44,368 nt of DNA, taken from Chara braunii. Lineage: Eukaryota > Streptophyta > Charophyceae > Charales > Characeae. The notes under the pieces were generated by a model, which was not told the origin of the DNA, searched no databases, and worked only from the letters and a program-made list of their open reading frames with translations. Below are positions 30,890 through 40,626 of this stretch, piece by piece. Both the position numbers and the translations under genes were made by a program. The first letter of the stretch is position 1; each line of letters begins with the position of its first letter. The stretch is taken from assembly GCA_003427395.1 (NCBI GenBank), contig BFEA01000471.1:113850-158217 (forward strand), read 5' to 3'.

Positions 30890-31265
30890 TCATTGTTGTC
30901 GACTGTTGCGGACCGCTGCATACTGCGGCTGCGCCTATGGGCTGTGCACAAACTGTTGCTAGATGTTGGTTACTGCCTGCTGCGGCACACCGCCGTCGGT
31001 TGCTGCACGCAGCTGCATACTGTGGGCATGCTGTGGCGGACTGCTGCTGCATGCTGTGGTGAGCTGCTGCTGCGTAATGTGACGAGCTGTTGCTGGGTAA
31101 TATGACGAACTGTTGCTGCACTTGTTGACAGTGTTGCGTATTGTTGCTGGCTGCTGCTGGCCGCACGAACTGGCGATGCGTCTGTTGACCGGGCACAAAT
31201 TGCTGCTGCGTACGGTGGACAGGCTGCTGTCTGCTTGGTTGTTGCACTCTGTTGTACACTGCCGC
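30890..31265. repeat. TGC-rich cryptic repeat
   Basis: Imperfect 23-bp units such as GAGCTGTTGCTGGGTAATATGAC (31082-31104) and many GCTGCTG/TTGCTG words. Gln/Ala/Cys-rich frames on the reverse strand are by-products. Confidence 0.65.
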
Positions 31266-31966
31266 CATCTATTACCAATCATTACGGCCTGCTATACAGC
31301 AGCAATTGGGCGAAGAAGTATTGGAACTCGGAGGAGCGATTGGGTTTGAGAAGGAAGGTTAATGCTGTGACTTGGGAGCTCGTCAGGGGATTGATTTCGA
31401 CAGTCTGACTCAGGTTTGACCAAACTGCTACTGTTTGGCCATCATTGCGGGGCCCTCAGGCGAGTGAAGGTATCAAGGCCCTCTCCTGAGAGTTGAGTTT
31501 TCCCCCTATTGTATCTCGAGAGTCTCAGACCCCTTATCTTCTACCCTTCTTACTCTAAGTCTAGTCCTGATCTGAGAGGAAGGTGGCAGGCGGGATTGCA
31601 ACCCGTAGGACCGCAACAAGACTGTGGGGAGTCAACCCACCGATTGCGGGAGCTCTGTCGGAACATAGGCGAGGTTCTGGAGGCAGAGAATTGAAAGGTA
31701 ACTTTTGTTTTCCCTCTATAAACCCAGCTTATAGCCCCTATCTGTATTGACCATTGCATGTTTAACTGAGTATATGGTATGCGACCCTACTTTTACTTTT
31801 TGTCTGACGTTCAGGACTTAAACCAGATTAAATAAAAGAATGTTTGGGTAATTTCAGTTTCAGCTTTTGTTGACTGTGTGAAAGCAGACTGTTTAAAGAG
31901 ATTACATTTGGGAAAGGGCAGGATGAAAATCAGTTTTCGCATGGGGTTTGACCGGGTTATCAAGGC
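31266..31966. other. No recognisable gene
   Basis: Contains a short hairpin, CTATAA-ACCCAGC-TTATAG (about 31717-31735). No coding signal. Confidence 0.35.
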
Positions 31967-32863
31967 TGGGAGGTCCCTATAAGTTTGGGGAGACCCAGTT
32001 CTTTGTTTGTTTTGGATTGTGTGGAGCATCAGACCATTCTATGAGTTTAGGTGGTCTGATTGCTCTGGAGGCTGGGAAGTCCTCATAAGTTTGGGGAGAC
32101 CTAGTGCTATGGATTTGCATTGAGAATCAGATCATTCTATAAGTTTAGGTGATCTGGTTGCTCTGACTTGCGAGGACTCCTTGTGATTGATTTCTTTCAG
32201 GGACCAAGTGCGTTCTGTAAGTTCAGGTGCCTTGGTCGCCTTGATTATTTTGAGGTTTTCTCTGTTTCTTTGGTTCTGAACGAGGAGGTCTGAGCCATTA
32301 TATAAGTTTAGGTGGCTCAGCCTCTTCTTGTTTTATTATGAGGAAATGAACTTGATAGAAGGCAGATCATTCTATAAGTTTAGGTGGTCTAGCCCAATGC
32401 CACACATAGATTGGATAAGAGAAAAAACGAATCAGGTAGAGAGTCAGACTGTTCTGTAAATTCAATTGGTCTGACTCAAAGCTCGCACATGCTGAAACCC
32501 AAAGGTTATAATTTGTCTATACTTTATTACTATTGTATCTATGTACAGGCTAGTCAGGCAGGGTCCCACAAGTTTGGGTGGCTTGGCTATAGCTTATCAC
32601 AAACTGAAGAGAGTATTAATTAATAGTATAAATTGAAGGTAACTTGGGCCGGCTGAGCATTGCTTTTAAGATGAATGGTTCAGTCCTACGCCCACTTTGA
32701 AGATTAAGTTCAGAGAGGTATATATAACTTGACTATTTAAACAGTTCAGGGCGATTAGGGTGACCTAGTCATGTGCTCAAAGAAGAGAAAAGTTGTTGTG
32801 CCCTGTGTTTGTGTATACTCAATGGTCGGGTCAGGCATGTCCCATAAGTTTGGGTGGCCTGAC
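31967..32863 (+). repeat. Array of about ten hairpins with constant loop ATAAGTTT
   Basis: Hairpins at about 31967-31999, 32031-32059, 32072-32104, 32128-32156, 32202-32237, 32285-32324, 32362-32393, 32441-32477, 32549-32594 and 32830-32863, plus a degenerate one at 32650-32682. Each has loop TATAAGTTT or a close variant, a 2-3-bp inner stem (CT/AG or CCC/GGG) and a 7-12-bp outer stem. Outer stems differ by paired changes: CAGACCA/TGGTCTG, CAGATCA/TGATCTG, CTGAGCCA/TGGCTCAG, GACCAAG/CTTGGTC, GTCAGGC/GCCTGAC, GAGTCAGAC/GTCTGACTC. No coding capacity. Function unknown. Confidence 0.82.
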
Positions 32864-33162
32864 TTTATGCCCTATGTACGTTGGGTATAAGGGAATGAAT
32901 CATTGAAAGACTATGAACTATTGTTTATTCAGATAAACTTAGGGTGATGAAAGTAGTTACCGTTGTGGTTTGACTTGCATGTGGCTGAGTGAGATGACTA
33001 TCTCGTCTGAGTTTCGGTTTGATAGGTAGTTGCTTTAGTTGCTCGCCACGTGCTAGAGCCATAGGAGTTGGTTTCAATTCCTGCATTTTCTGAGCTAAGT
33101 TTATTTATACTTAGGTCAATTTCTGCATTTTCTGGGATCTTTTATTATACCTGGGTTTGTAT

Positions 33163-33656
33163 AAATCTTGGTAAGCCACTTTCCCTACAGGAAGCGCTAC
33201 CGAAATTTCTGGGATCTTTTATTATACCTGACTTTTTGGCTTAGTAAAAATATGGGAAACCTCCTAGTCTAAAGGGAGTGTTGCCCAAATTTTTGCTAAA
33301 TTCAGAGAGTTGGACAAAATTAGACCTGGAAAAGTCAAAGTCATTTCAGATTCTAAACTTAGCTTTGTATAAATTTCGGAATAACACTTTCTTTACAGGA
33401 AGCGCTGTCGAAATTTCTACAAATCTAAGGAGTTAGTTAAATTTTGTCTTAGTTGGACTCAGATTTTATGTTTGAGTTCATGTTTGTCTTAGTATAAATT
33501 TGGGAAGTCTCCCTTTCTAGAGGAAGTGCTGTCCAAATTTTTACTAATTTAGGGAGTTAGACAAATTTTTGACTTTTTATAATTAAAAGTTTGATTTTTT
33601 GAGCTAGTATAAATTCTGCGAGGGCACTTTTCCTACGGGAAGCGCTGCCAAAATTT
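33163..33656 (+). repeat. Second hairpin array, five units
   Basis: Units at 33163-33208, 33248-33292, 33371-33416, 33496-33540 and 33611-33656, about 86-125 bp apart. Each is bounded by AAATTT-type arms whose inner bases co-vary (AAATTTCG/CGAAATTT, AAATTTGG/CCAAATTT, ATGGG/CCCA) and most carry CACTTTCC-like and GGAAGCGCTG blocks that can pair (TTCC/GGAA). Linkers share GAGTTAGA-AAATTTTG. A 24-bp block, TTCTGGGATCTTTTATTATA plus four bases, is duplicated at 33131 and 33207. Confidence 0.75.
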
Positions 33657-34344
33657 TCTTAGTTTAGAGGAGTTAGATTATATTTTGACCGATGACAATT
33701 CTGGAAAATTCGCTTTGTATAGAGGAGATTCTACCAGGGTCTACCTTTCTTTCAGCATTTGCTTTGAGGTAGACTTACGTTTAGTTAGTTAGGACGATTT
33801 AAGTAAGATCGTGATATGGGGGCTATTCTCCATGAACTTATGAATTTAGCTTGGGGGGGTTGGCCTGTCATATGTTACAGGTCCTTTTAATCGATTGATT
33901 CAGGATTTGGGCTAGATTCAGCTTGATCCTGCGAGGATGATCTTCTATTATCACTGATAACATGTCGGTGGCCGATTCGTTGGTTTACGACTCAATTCCA
34001 ACTCACCCTCAATACTCAACCTAAAAGGATTTAACCCTGGTGATTTAATTGTTTTGTTAAGGTTTCACCCAGACTTTTATTGAATGGCCATTTAACAAAG
34101 GTACTGAGTATTTAATTATGGTTGGTTGGACAGGAGGTTGAGGCTTGCATGGCTAAAGCGAGGGGTATGAGTATAGAGTGTGGTTGGGGTTGACTCCGTG
34201 TAGTGTGTGGACTTGTTTGACTGTTTGACGTGATTGCAGGTATGTTCTGTGGTTCGGATTTTGGATTTGACTGCCTGCGATTACACATATGGTTGTGAGG
34301 AGCCCCACTGTGATTGTGAGAAGTGATCGTCACATACTTATTCC
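33657..34344. other. AT-rich, no recognisable gene
   Basis: A decayed sixth unit of the second hairpin array may lie at 33691-33740. Nothing else is supported. Confidence 0.4.
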
Positions 34345-34500
34345 CTTATATATATATACGATATATATATATCGTCACAAATAGAACTGTCCGGTAAACC
34401 GTAGGCAGAGAGAGAGAAGAGGACAACAAACGAGGGGCTGTGACAAACTGTTTCGTCGGAGTTATATATATATATATATATATCGTCAAATCCTATGTTG
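34345..34500 (-). repeat. Inverted single hammerhead-array unit
   Basis: Reverse strand: TTTGACGATATATATA, (TA)n, ACTCCGACGAAAC, AGTTTGTC, ACAGCCCCTCGTTTGTTG, CTGCCTACGGTTTACCGG, then GTGACGATATATATATA. It has the hammerhead 3' half (GACGAAAC, stem III ACA/TGT, GTC) and is bordered on both sides by GACGATATATATA, as expected of a monomer cut from a tandem array. The first core box survives only as TTGACGA, followed by a long (TA)n in place of stem II. Confidence 0.8.
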
Positions 34501-34745
34501 GGAGTTCGCGTGGTCTGAAGGGCCACAAAGGTAAAAATTGGGGGTTGGGATCGAGGGAAGAAGGAAAACCTCCTCTACGTGGTTGTATGCTTCTTAGGGG
34601 TTTCTTAGTCGGGCGTTAGTCCTGGGCCTATATTCGAGGTCCTTGTCGAGGACATCCCAGACCCTAGACTTTGTAGGGAAGGAACCTTCCCTTGCGCAGA
34701 GTCTATCTGCCCTGCCCGTCGAGACACCCAACCTAGGGGGCAGAA
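34501..34745. other. No recognisable gene; ends in a purine stretch
   Basis: AGGGGGCAGAAA at about 34734-34745 resembles a polypurine tract just before TGTCG. No coding signal. Confidence 0.35.
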
Positions 34746-36049
34746 ATGTCGCGAGGGTTGAACGACATGTCCTTCAACCGTCCAATATCGTGAAGGGCAA
34801 CCCCTCACGATATATTCCTTCAGCCATTCAATATCGCGAGACCGAAACTGCGATTGCCGCGTATGACTAGCATCGCTGGCTGATGAAGGAAGAGTCTGTC
34901 GCCGCGCAACTTTATATTAAAGTTTTGCGTATGGGATCAAGTGATTCGTATGTATGCGTGCATATCCAGAGTCAGGATAGGTCATTGGAGCCAACCGACA
35001 AGGTTACCCAAGGCTGTGATTTTGGGATGTGGAAGCCCTTCGACCTATTATTGCTTTCTAGAGTTATTATAGTTGGACGTTGTAGTCCGTGGCAACCGTC
35101 AAAATCAAACCCCTTGACTTCCCTCCAAGTCCTAAATGGTGGAGTTGGTCTCCAGGGCCATACGAGACGATCGCCACCACAGGTATGAACCTGTGTACCA
35201 CCCACTCTCCGCAGGGTGTAGAAGAGGGTGTGGTTCTCAACCGCACTGAGCGGTTGTCCAGCGTCGAGAGATTAACCCTCAAGGCGCATGTCAGTCGACA
35301 CTTGAGTATCGAATGTGACCCTCGAGATTAACGAGGACCGCATGAGTATGGGTACTACATAGTACGCCATTATCGCGACCGCTTGCGCACACTTACATTG
35401 CGAGTCGATATGAGCTAGCCCTGCGTCCGCGCAGTTTTATACTAAGTCTCGCTCGCGACGCCTATCCGATTCCCGCATCGGAAAGTTATGGGGTGGCTAC
35501 TAAGGGACTACTGGTAGGAATGTTGTCGCGTTGTTTGTTCAGTATTGTTTGTATATATATGTGTATGTGTGCGTGTTTCTATTCTTATGTTCTTTATAGT
35601 GGTGTGCGCGTGGCGTGTGGCATACGTCCTAGTCGACCGGCGACGAGTCGCACTTGGGACCTCAGCCCCCCAAGATGCCGGTTCGCGTGCGGGTTCGATA
35701 GAGGCGTACTACCGCGCGTACCCCCTATGCTACAACGAACGAGAAACGCCCTCGACTGGTCCACCTCTACGATTGCAACTGATTAACTTTCGTTTTGTGG
35801 ACTGGTAGCTCGGCAGAGATACGCCCACCAAAGGGCGGTGACAACTCCTGTAAGGTGGAGGTAAGTCGTGCCTCGCGTAGGCCCTATCCTGTCGTAGGGG
35901 CTCGCGAGAGGTATGGCTGGCGCACTCGGTCGGAGTGGCTTGCGGAAGCTCCATTATGTGCTTGCGGTGAGATTAAGACCAACTCCTGCGTGACGCGGCT
36001 GGGAGGGTCCCACGCTGCCTTGGGCAGTGCGGGACCGATACGCTCGACA
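34746..36049. repeat. Possible 3' LTR of the insertion; palindrome-rich
   Basis: TGTCGCGAGGG start and CGCTCGACA end. Contains several near-perfect palindromes: GGTTGAACGACATGTCC continuing to TTCAACC (34756-34779); ATATCGTGA-AGGGCAACCCC-TCACGATAT (about 34786-34814); CACAGGT-ATGA-ACCTGTG (about 35178-35195); CAACCGC-ACTGA-GCGGTTG (about 35239-35257). No partner LTR is seen, so the LTR call is tentative. The palindromes are directly visible. Confidence 0.4.
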
Positions 36050-36064
36050 CCGGTGAGTCGGTCT

Positions 36065-36555
36065 CATGGTAACCGCGGACCCGGACACCGAACACTTCCG
36101 GATTGTCTTCCGGACCAGTGTCTGGACCGGTACGGACTGTCCCGTGATCCGGACATCACCGGACACCGGACAGTCCGGACCGGTCCCCGGGGTGCAAAAA
36201 TGTCCGAACCCAAAAAAAAAAAAAAAAAAAAAAAACGGGGGTGGAGGGGAGGTTGGGTGGGGGTGTTGGCAGGTACTTACCTGCTTTGCACTGTGTAGTT
36301 CAGGCAGCAGCGCACGTGTCTTGCAACAAATCAACCAGGACATTTAACCAGCAGACATGCAGAGTTGCAAACAGTGCAAAGTAGGCACACGACTAAAGAA
36401 ACAGAGAATTAAAAAAAAAAAGAACTATGATTAACTTTGAACTTTGAACTTTGGATTTAGTAATTTAAGTTCATAACTTCATATATAACTTAAAAGTTCG
36501 AGCTTTGCAGTTCAATTTCGAACCTCAGAGTCTTCAGACTGGCAGCACTGTCAGT

Positions 36556-36609
<54 letters not shown>

Positions 36610-36941
36610 CTCCCCCCAACGGGCAGGAGCGCCGGGCGCCACGTCGAAACAGCCGCTTTGAAATTGCTCGGGCCTGTGCGAAACCTGCCACCTCAAAAAC
36701 CTGCAGTGTCTTGTGTCTGGACCTCTAGGCCATGTCCGGTTGGGTGAAAGGACACTTAAAAATCACCCCGTTATTTTTCGAGGGGCGGCTAGGACCCGAC
36801 AAACGGCTTGGGCCGCCCCGTTTTTTTTTTTGATTTTTGCCCCAGGGGCCTCCATCCAGACATGGGGACCGGACATCGGACACCAGACACCGGACACCAA
36901 ACTGTTTGGAACCCAGTCCGGACGTCTGGGCGGTTACCATG
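36065..36941. mobile_element. hAT-like non-autonomous DNA transposon, 877 bp
   Basis: Ends are CATGGTAACCGC (36065-36076) and its near-complement GGCGGTTACCATG. The flanking 8-bp duplication GTCGGTCT is exact at 36057-36064 and 36942-36949. An 8-bp duplication is characteristic of the hAT superfamily. Both ends carry an inverted block of CCGGAC/GTCCGG words next to an A/T run (36070-36235 and 36810-36930), resembling the subterminal transposase-binding repeats known for hAT elements such as Ac. The interior has a (CT)n tract (36558-36609) and no transposase frame, so it needs a transposase from elsewhere. It splits the chromovirus integrase between Val-Ser and Ile-Asp. Confidence 0.8.
36558..36609. 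repeat. (CT)n microsatellite inside the hAT-like element
   Basis: About 25 CT units with one interruption. Confidence 0.95.
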
Positions 36942-38109
36942 GTCGGTCTCTATCGATTTCACGGACATGGGGAAGGTGAGCGAGGGAGGACATTCACAAG
37001 TCATGATCATCGTGGATCGTTTTTCCAAATTTCTGAATTTGATTCCTCTACCTCCTCATGCACCAACTGAGCTTGTGATCGAAGAATTTCACCAGCAGTA
37101 CATTTTGCAGTATGGACCCCCGAAAACTTTTATGAGTGATCGGGACACCAGGTTCATTAGTGCTGATTGGAAGGACTTCACTTCTCAAATCTACGACATT
37201 AAACTCAACAAGATTTCTGGTCGACACCCCGAAGTCAATGGATTGGCTGAGGAAATCAACCAGATTGCCATCCAACTGCTTCGCGCGTTAATTGTTCCAG
37301 ATCATAACATGTGGGACAAGGAGCTACACAAAGTGAAGGGGTTGTGCAACAACTCCATTCACTCTGCAACTGGCGTGACACCAAATCAGCTGCAATATGG
37401 TTGGCACCTGCACAATCCTCTCTCCTATCTAATCCCCGAACGGCCCCCAGGTCTGACACCCGGCATGCCTGGCTACAATGCCAAGTATGCACGCTTGCTC
37501 AAAGCTGCTATCACAACAATGAACAAGTATCAGCATGCCATGATCAAACATGCTAACAAGTCGCGCAAAGAAGGGAACTTCGAAGTAGGAAGTTATGTTT
37601 GGGTCAAAATGCCAAAGTTTTCTGACGAAGAGGGCGTGTCTCGAAAACTTCTTCCACTCTACTATGGCCCTTGGCAGGTTCTAAAGGTGGTTGGGGATGA
37701 TTTTGGTCCTTCGTATGTGATTGACGTGCCTCCTCATCTGCGCACATATCCGGTCTTTCACGTGTCCAAACTGTTTCCACACATCGATGATGAGACTTTT
37801 CCCTTCCGAGATCCTATGATACCTCGTCCGATCGACGACGGCCATGAGATAGACAGACTTGTGTCCAATGAAGGAAGAGGGAGGAACAGACAGTACAAGG
37901 TTCACTTCCTCTATCACCTGTTGAACGAGTTCTTCTGGATCGACCGAAAAGAGCTACTAAAGAATGTTCCCCGTGTTGTTAACGCTTATGAACGACAGAT
38001 CGCTGATGGACAGACTGCTAAGTGTTCTGCAAAACTCACTCCTCACGTTCTTACTAAATCTCTCTTTCTGATCTACGCCTATGACGCATTTTGTGCCGAC
38101 TTTGAATGA
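36942..38109 (+). pseudogene. Chromovirus integrase with chromodomain-like tail (element 2, right part)
   Basis: Frame open from inside the hAT end to a TGA at 38107-38109. Retroviral-type integrase core: first Asp in SIDFTDMGKV, second in TFMSDRDTRF, Glu in HPEVNGLAEEIN, so the catalytic triad is complete. The C-terminal part has GSYVWVKMPKF, LYYGPWQVLKVVG and DVPPHLRTYPVFHVSKL. A chromodomain-like tail (EIDRLVSNEGRGRNRQYKVH, LYHLLNEFFWIDRKELLKNV) follows, which in chromoviruses targets integration to modified chromatin. It is cut from its own N-terminal zinc finger at 27443-28291 by two insertions. This is the best preserved coding stretch of the chromovirus. Confidence 0.92.
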
Positions 38110-38137
38110 GTTACTCGCTCGAAGGGACCTCGCTCTT

Positions 38138-38150
38138 GAGAGGGGGGTAG
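38138..38150 (+). promoter_or_regulatory. Polypurine tract
   Basis: GAGAGGGGGGTAG lies directly before the TG of the 3' LTR and would serve as plus-strand primer. Confidence 0.8.
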
Positions 38151-39375
38151 TGTAATGACCCGCCAAAACACAGACTGAGAACACTGCTGATTTCTGGGAT
38201 TTGCGGCTGGAATGAATGCCTGATATTCTCGCATTCTGTTGTGGTTTCCAAGTCTGTGTGTGTGTGCGTGCCTGCTGGTTTGCGTGCCTGTCTGAGTGCT
38301 TGTCGACTGAGTGTGTGTGACCCGCAAGGGTACTTGTTGGTTGAAAGGCCCCGCAGGGCCGGTACTTACCTGTGGCCGTGACTTTGAGGGTTGCAGCGTG
38401 GAAAACACTCAAGTAGCGGGGGTAGGCCCGCGCCACTTAGAGCAGCGGGGAAAAACACTCAAGTAGCAGGTAGGCCGGTACCACACAAGTAGTGGTAGGA
38501 GTGTCGGGTACAAGAGGCCGAGCAGAAGAAGACAAAAAGTTGGCATTTTTAGAGGCCCAGTAGTGGTAGGTTAGAGGTAGGCCGGTACCAGTCCAAGTAG
38601 CCTGAGTCTAGTGCCTGTCCGGACGATAGCAGAGCCTGGAATGATGTTTCCCTCCGAAAGGGAGGAGGTACCGGTTGCTGGGAGGCCGCTCGGCCTAGGA
38701 AGCCACCGCCCAAGAGGCCAGTAGGCCGCTATATCTTCCGGAGGAGCAAGCAACTCCTCCTCATTTGCGGTATGTGAGGATTGGCGACATGCTGCTGGAG
38801 CCAAGCGCTGGACTTGGGCAGCGCTGCCTGGAGGTGCCGAGCAGCTGGGCGCTCAGCCTGCCTATGGCGAGCAACCCAGCTTGAGGAGGAGGAAAAAGGG
38901 GGCTAAGGAGGAGAGCGGCGAGGTACTTACCTGGCTATGGTGGACACCATCTTCATCACCTTGTTGGGCGCTGCATTTGGAAGGCCCCAGTTGGGGTAGT
39001 GCCGCACCAAGGAAGCTCGAGGCAGAGTCAGGCATGGCGGTTTAGTCAGCAGCGGCATAGCTGCTTTGGGTTGTCAATTGGACAGGAGTGCAGCGAAATA
39101 GCTGCTTTGCGTTGTCCTTTGCACAGGAGGGCAAGACCCTCAGTAGTCCGCCATAGCCTAGGCATGTGAGAGGTGGAAGAAGGGCGGGAAGCCATAGCTA
39201 TGGTGAACCTGTTGTTGTGTCAGCAATAAGAGGTAACTTCGGATATTGATTCTGGTCCATCCACTCATTGTTATTATTATTATTATTATTGGAAGAAGAA
39301 TAAGATTTGCGAAGTGAAGGAGGAGGAGGAAGGTGGAGAGAGAAGGGGGATCGTCATTGGTCTTATTGGTGTACA

Positions 39376-39409
<34 letters not shown>

Positions 39410-39520
39410 TCTCTCTTCTTTGGTCTCAATCTCTTTGCAAGTGCTTTCATTTCTTTCGCAATTGGGTGGCATTGTCTTTCATTGTGAATTTGCACTTTGG
39501 GAATTAACAGGATCGTAACA
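38151..39520 (+). mobile_element. 3' LTR of the chromovirus (element 2), 1370 bp
   Basis: Starts TGTAATGACC after the polypurine tract and ends GATCGTAACA. Inverted homologue of 2228-3460. It is about 137 bp longer than that copy, largely because of a 107-bp segment bounded by the 16-bp repeat AGGTAGGCCGGTACCA (38468-38483 and 38575-38590). Contains TTA and TTC microsatellites near 39270 and 39380. The 5' LTR is outside the window or lost. Confidence 0.88.
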
Positions 39521-40576
39521 GCTGTCTTCCTTGAAGGCTTCCCGGTAGAAGCGAAATCGGTCCTGTCCTAGGACTGGCCAAAATTATTGCCATCATTCTT
39601 TGGTTAATCCATCTATGCCCGATACCTTATTCGGTTCCATGGAGTCTAAGGTCCTGCGTATCTCTGCTAGAGATAAGGCTTGTTCCAGGTATGTTGTAGC
39701 CTCGAGGTTTATACTCTTGTCTAGATGTTTTGTAAATTTTTCTCTGGCCCTTATTACTGCATTTGGTTCCTCTGTATTTGATTGGCAGGTGCATAGTTTC
39801 GTGTAGAAGTCCGCTGCGATTCCCAGGAGTCGTTTAGGGTCGCTTCGTTGAGTGCCTCCTTCATCCTTAAGTTCTACTATCTTGTAACTCCGACAATTTG
39901 ATTTAATCTTTTGAAAAAGAACTTAGTCATAGCTTCGTTGCTCTCCCAGTCCTTTATTCTTGCTCTGATGCTTAATCCCCTTCTTCTCCACTCTGCCTAT
40001 TGCTCCAGTTCTTCGTTTGCCATAATAGGGATTCATACAGTATTAGATTGAATTTTTCTGTCTGAATTAGGGCCTATAGGAGTTCTTGTCTTTCCCTTCT
40101 TTTCATTGCCTCTTTCCTAGATTCTTTACCTAGACACTTGCATAGTGCAAGTAGTCCTTCAGTGAAATTCCTTGTCACGTCTTCTTCTTGTAGGTTGGGT
40201 GAGAAACTCTCCCATGTTTGCTTAAGAACTTCCTGGAATCCTTTTGTCCTTAGGAGGGAATTATTAACTTTGAAGTAGCTTGGCCCTACTTGATTGTCCA
40301 AGCCGAAGTTGATTAATAGTCCTATGTGTCTGTGGTCGAAGCCCCAGTAGTAAGGATGCTTGAAGACTGTGCTTGCTGTGCTTGCCCCTATTAAGGAACC
40401 CGAAATCAGAAAGTAGTTTATTTTGGAGTATGACGTTCTTCCTTGAACTGTTCTTCTAGTGGAGGTGAATTTTCTAGCCTCTGGGAAACTTGTCCTAAAT
40501 GGATCGACTAATTTCTTTCCAATTGTGAATTCTAATATAACTTGTGTTTCTAACTCATCTAGTCCCTCTCTTGCAT
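39521..40576 (-). pseudogene. LINE fragment B: endonuclease end, linker and start of RT
   Basis: Reverse-strand reading: endonuclease C-terminus (VDPFRTSFPEARKFTSTRRT, SYSKINYFLISGSLI, GFDHRHIGLLINF with the conserved Asp-His), linker (QVGPSYFKVNNSLLRTKGFQ, LLGIAADFYTKLCTCQSNTE), and the first RT motif (EIRRTLDSMEPNKVSGIDGL). Several stops and frameshifts, including two stops just after GLTKE. In an intact LINE the endonuclease nicks target DNA and RT copies the RNA there. The 3' part is cut off by the chromovirus LTR at 39520, and the 5' end abuts the tail of LINE A. Confidence 0.88.
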
Positions 40577-40591
40577 GTGTTATTATTATTA

Positions 40592-40624
<33 letters not shown>

Positions 40625-40626
40625 TT
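40577..40626 (-). repeat. (AAT)n tail of LINE A
   Basis: (TTA)n on +, so (AAT)n at the 3' end of the reverse-strand LINE, with one interruption. Some LINE families end in such short tandem tails instead of poly(A). Confidence 0.75.

Larger units (their letters stand above)
28292..36049. mobile_element. 7.76-kb TG...CA insertion inside the chromovirus (non-coding)
   Basis: The insert starts TGTCGGCGCG and ends GCTCGACA, with 5-bp inverted ends TGTCG/CGACA. CCGG is duplicated at 28288-28291 and 36050-36053. Removing the insert and one CCGG rejoins the integrase frame (LDGPG-ESVS), which supports the borders. TG...CA ends with a 4-bp duplication fit LTR retrotransposons. A second TGTCG border after a purine stretch (AGGGGGCAGAAA) at 34746 could be the start of a 3' LTR (34746-36049). 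However, I see no matching 5' LTR and no gag or pol, so it may be a large non-coding derivative, or a nested composite. It holds the hairpin arrays. Confidence 0.6.

Noticed and set aside
30831-31282. Gln/Ala-rich 145-codon reverse-strand frame as a gene
   Set aside because: All three reverse frames are open with low-complexity composition driven by TGC-type repeats; no domain.
31585-31650. tRNA gene on the reverse strand (GGGTTGCAATCCC T-arm-like word with pairing ends)
   Set aside because: Only about 60 nt and no anticodon arm; fits chance pairing.
31967-32863. CRISPR array or integron attC-like cassette array
   Set aside because: The constant part is a loop inside a hairpin, not a repeat with unique spacers. 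Spacing is irregular, there are no cas or integrase genes of that type, and the context is a eukaryotic transposon.
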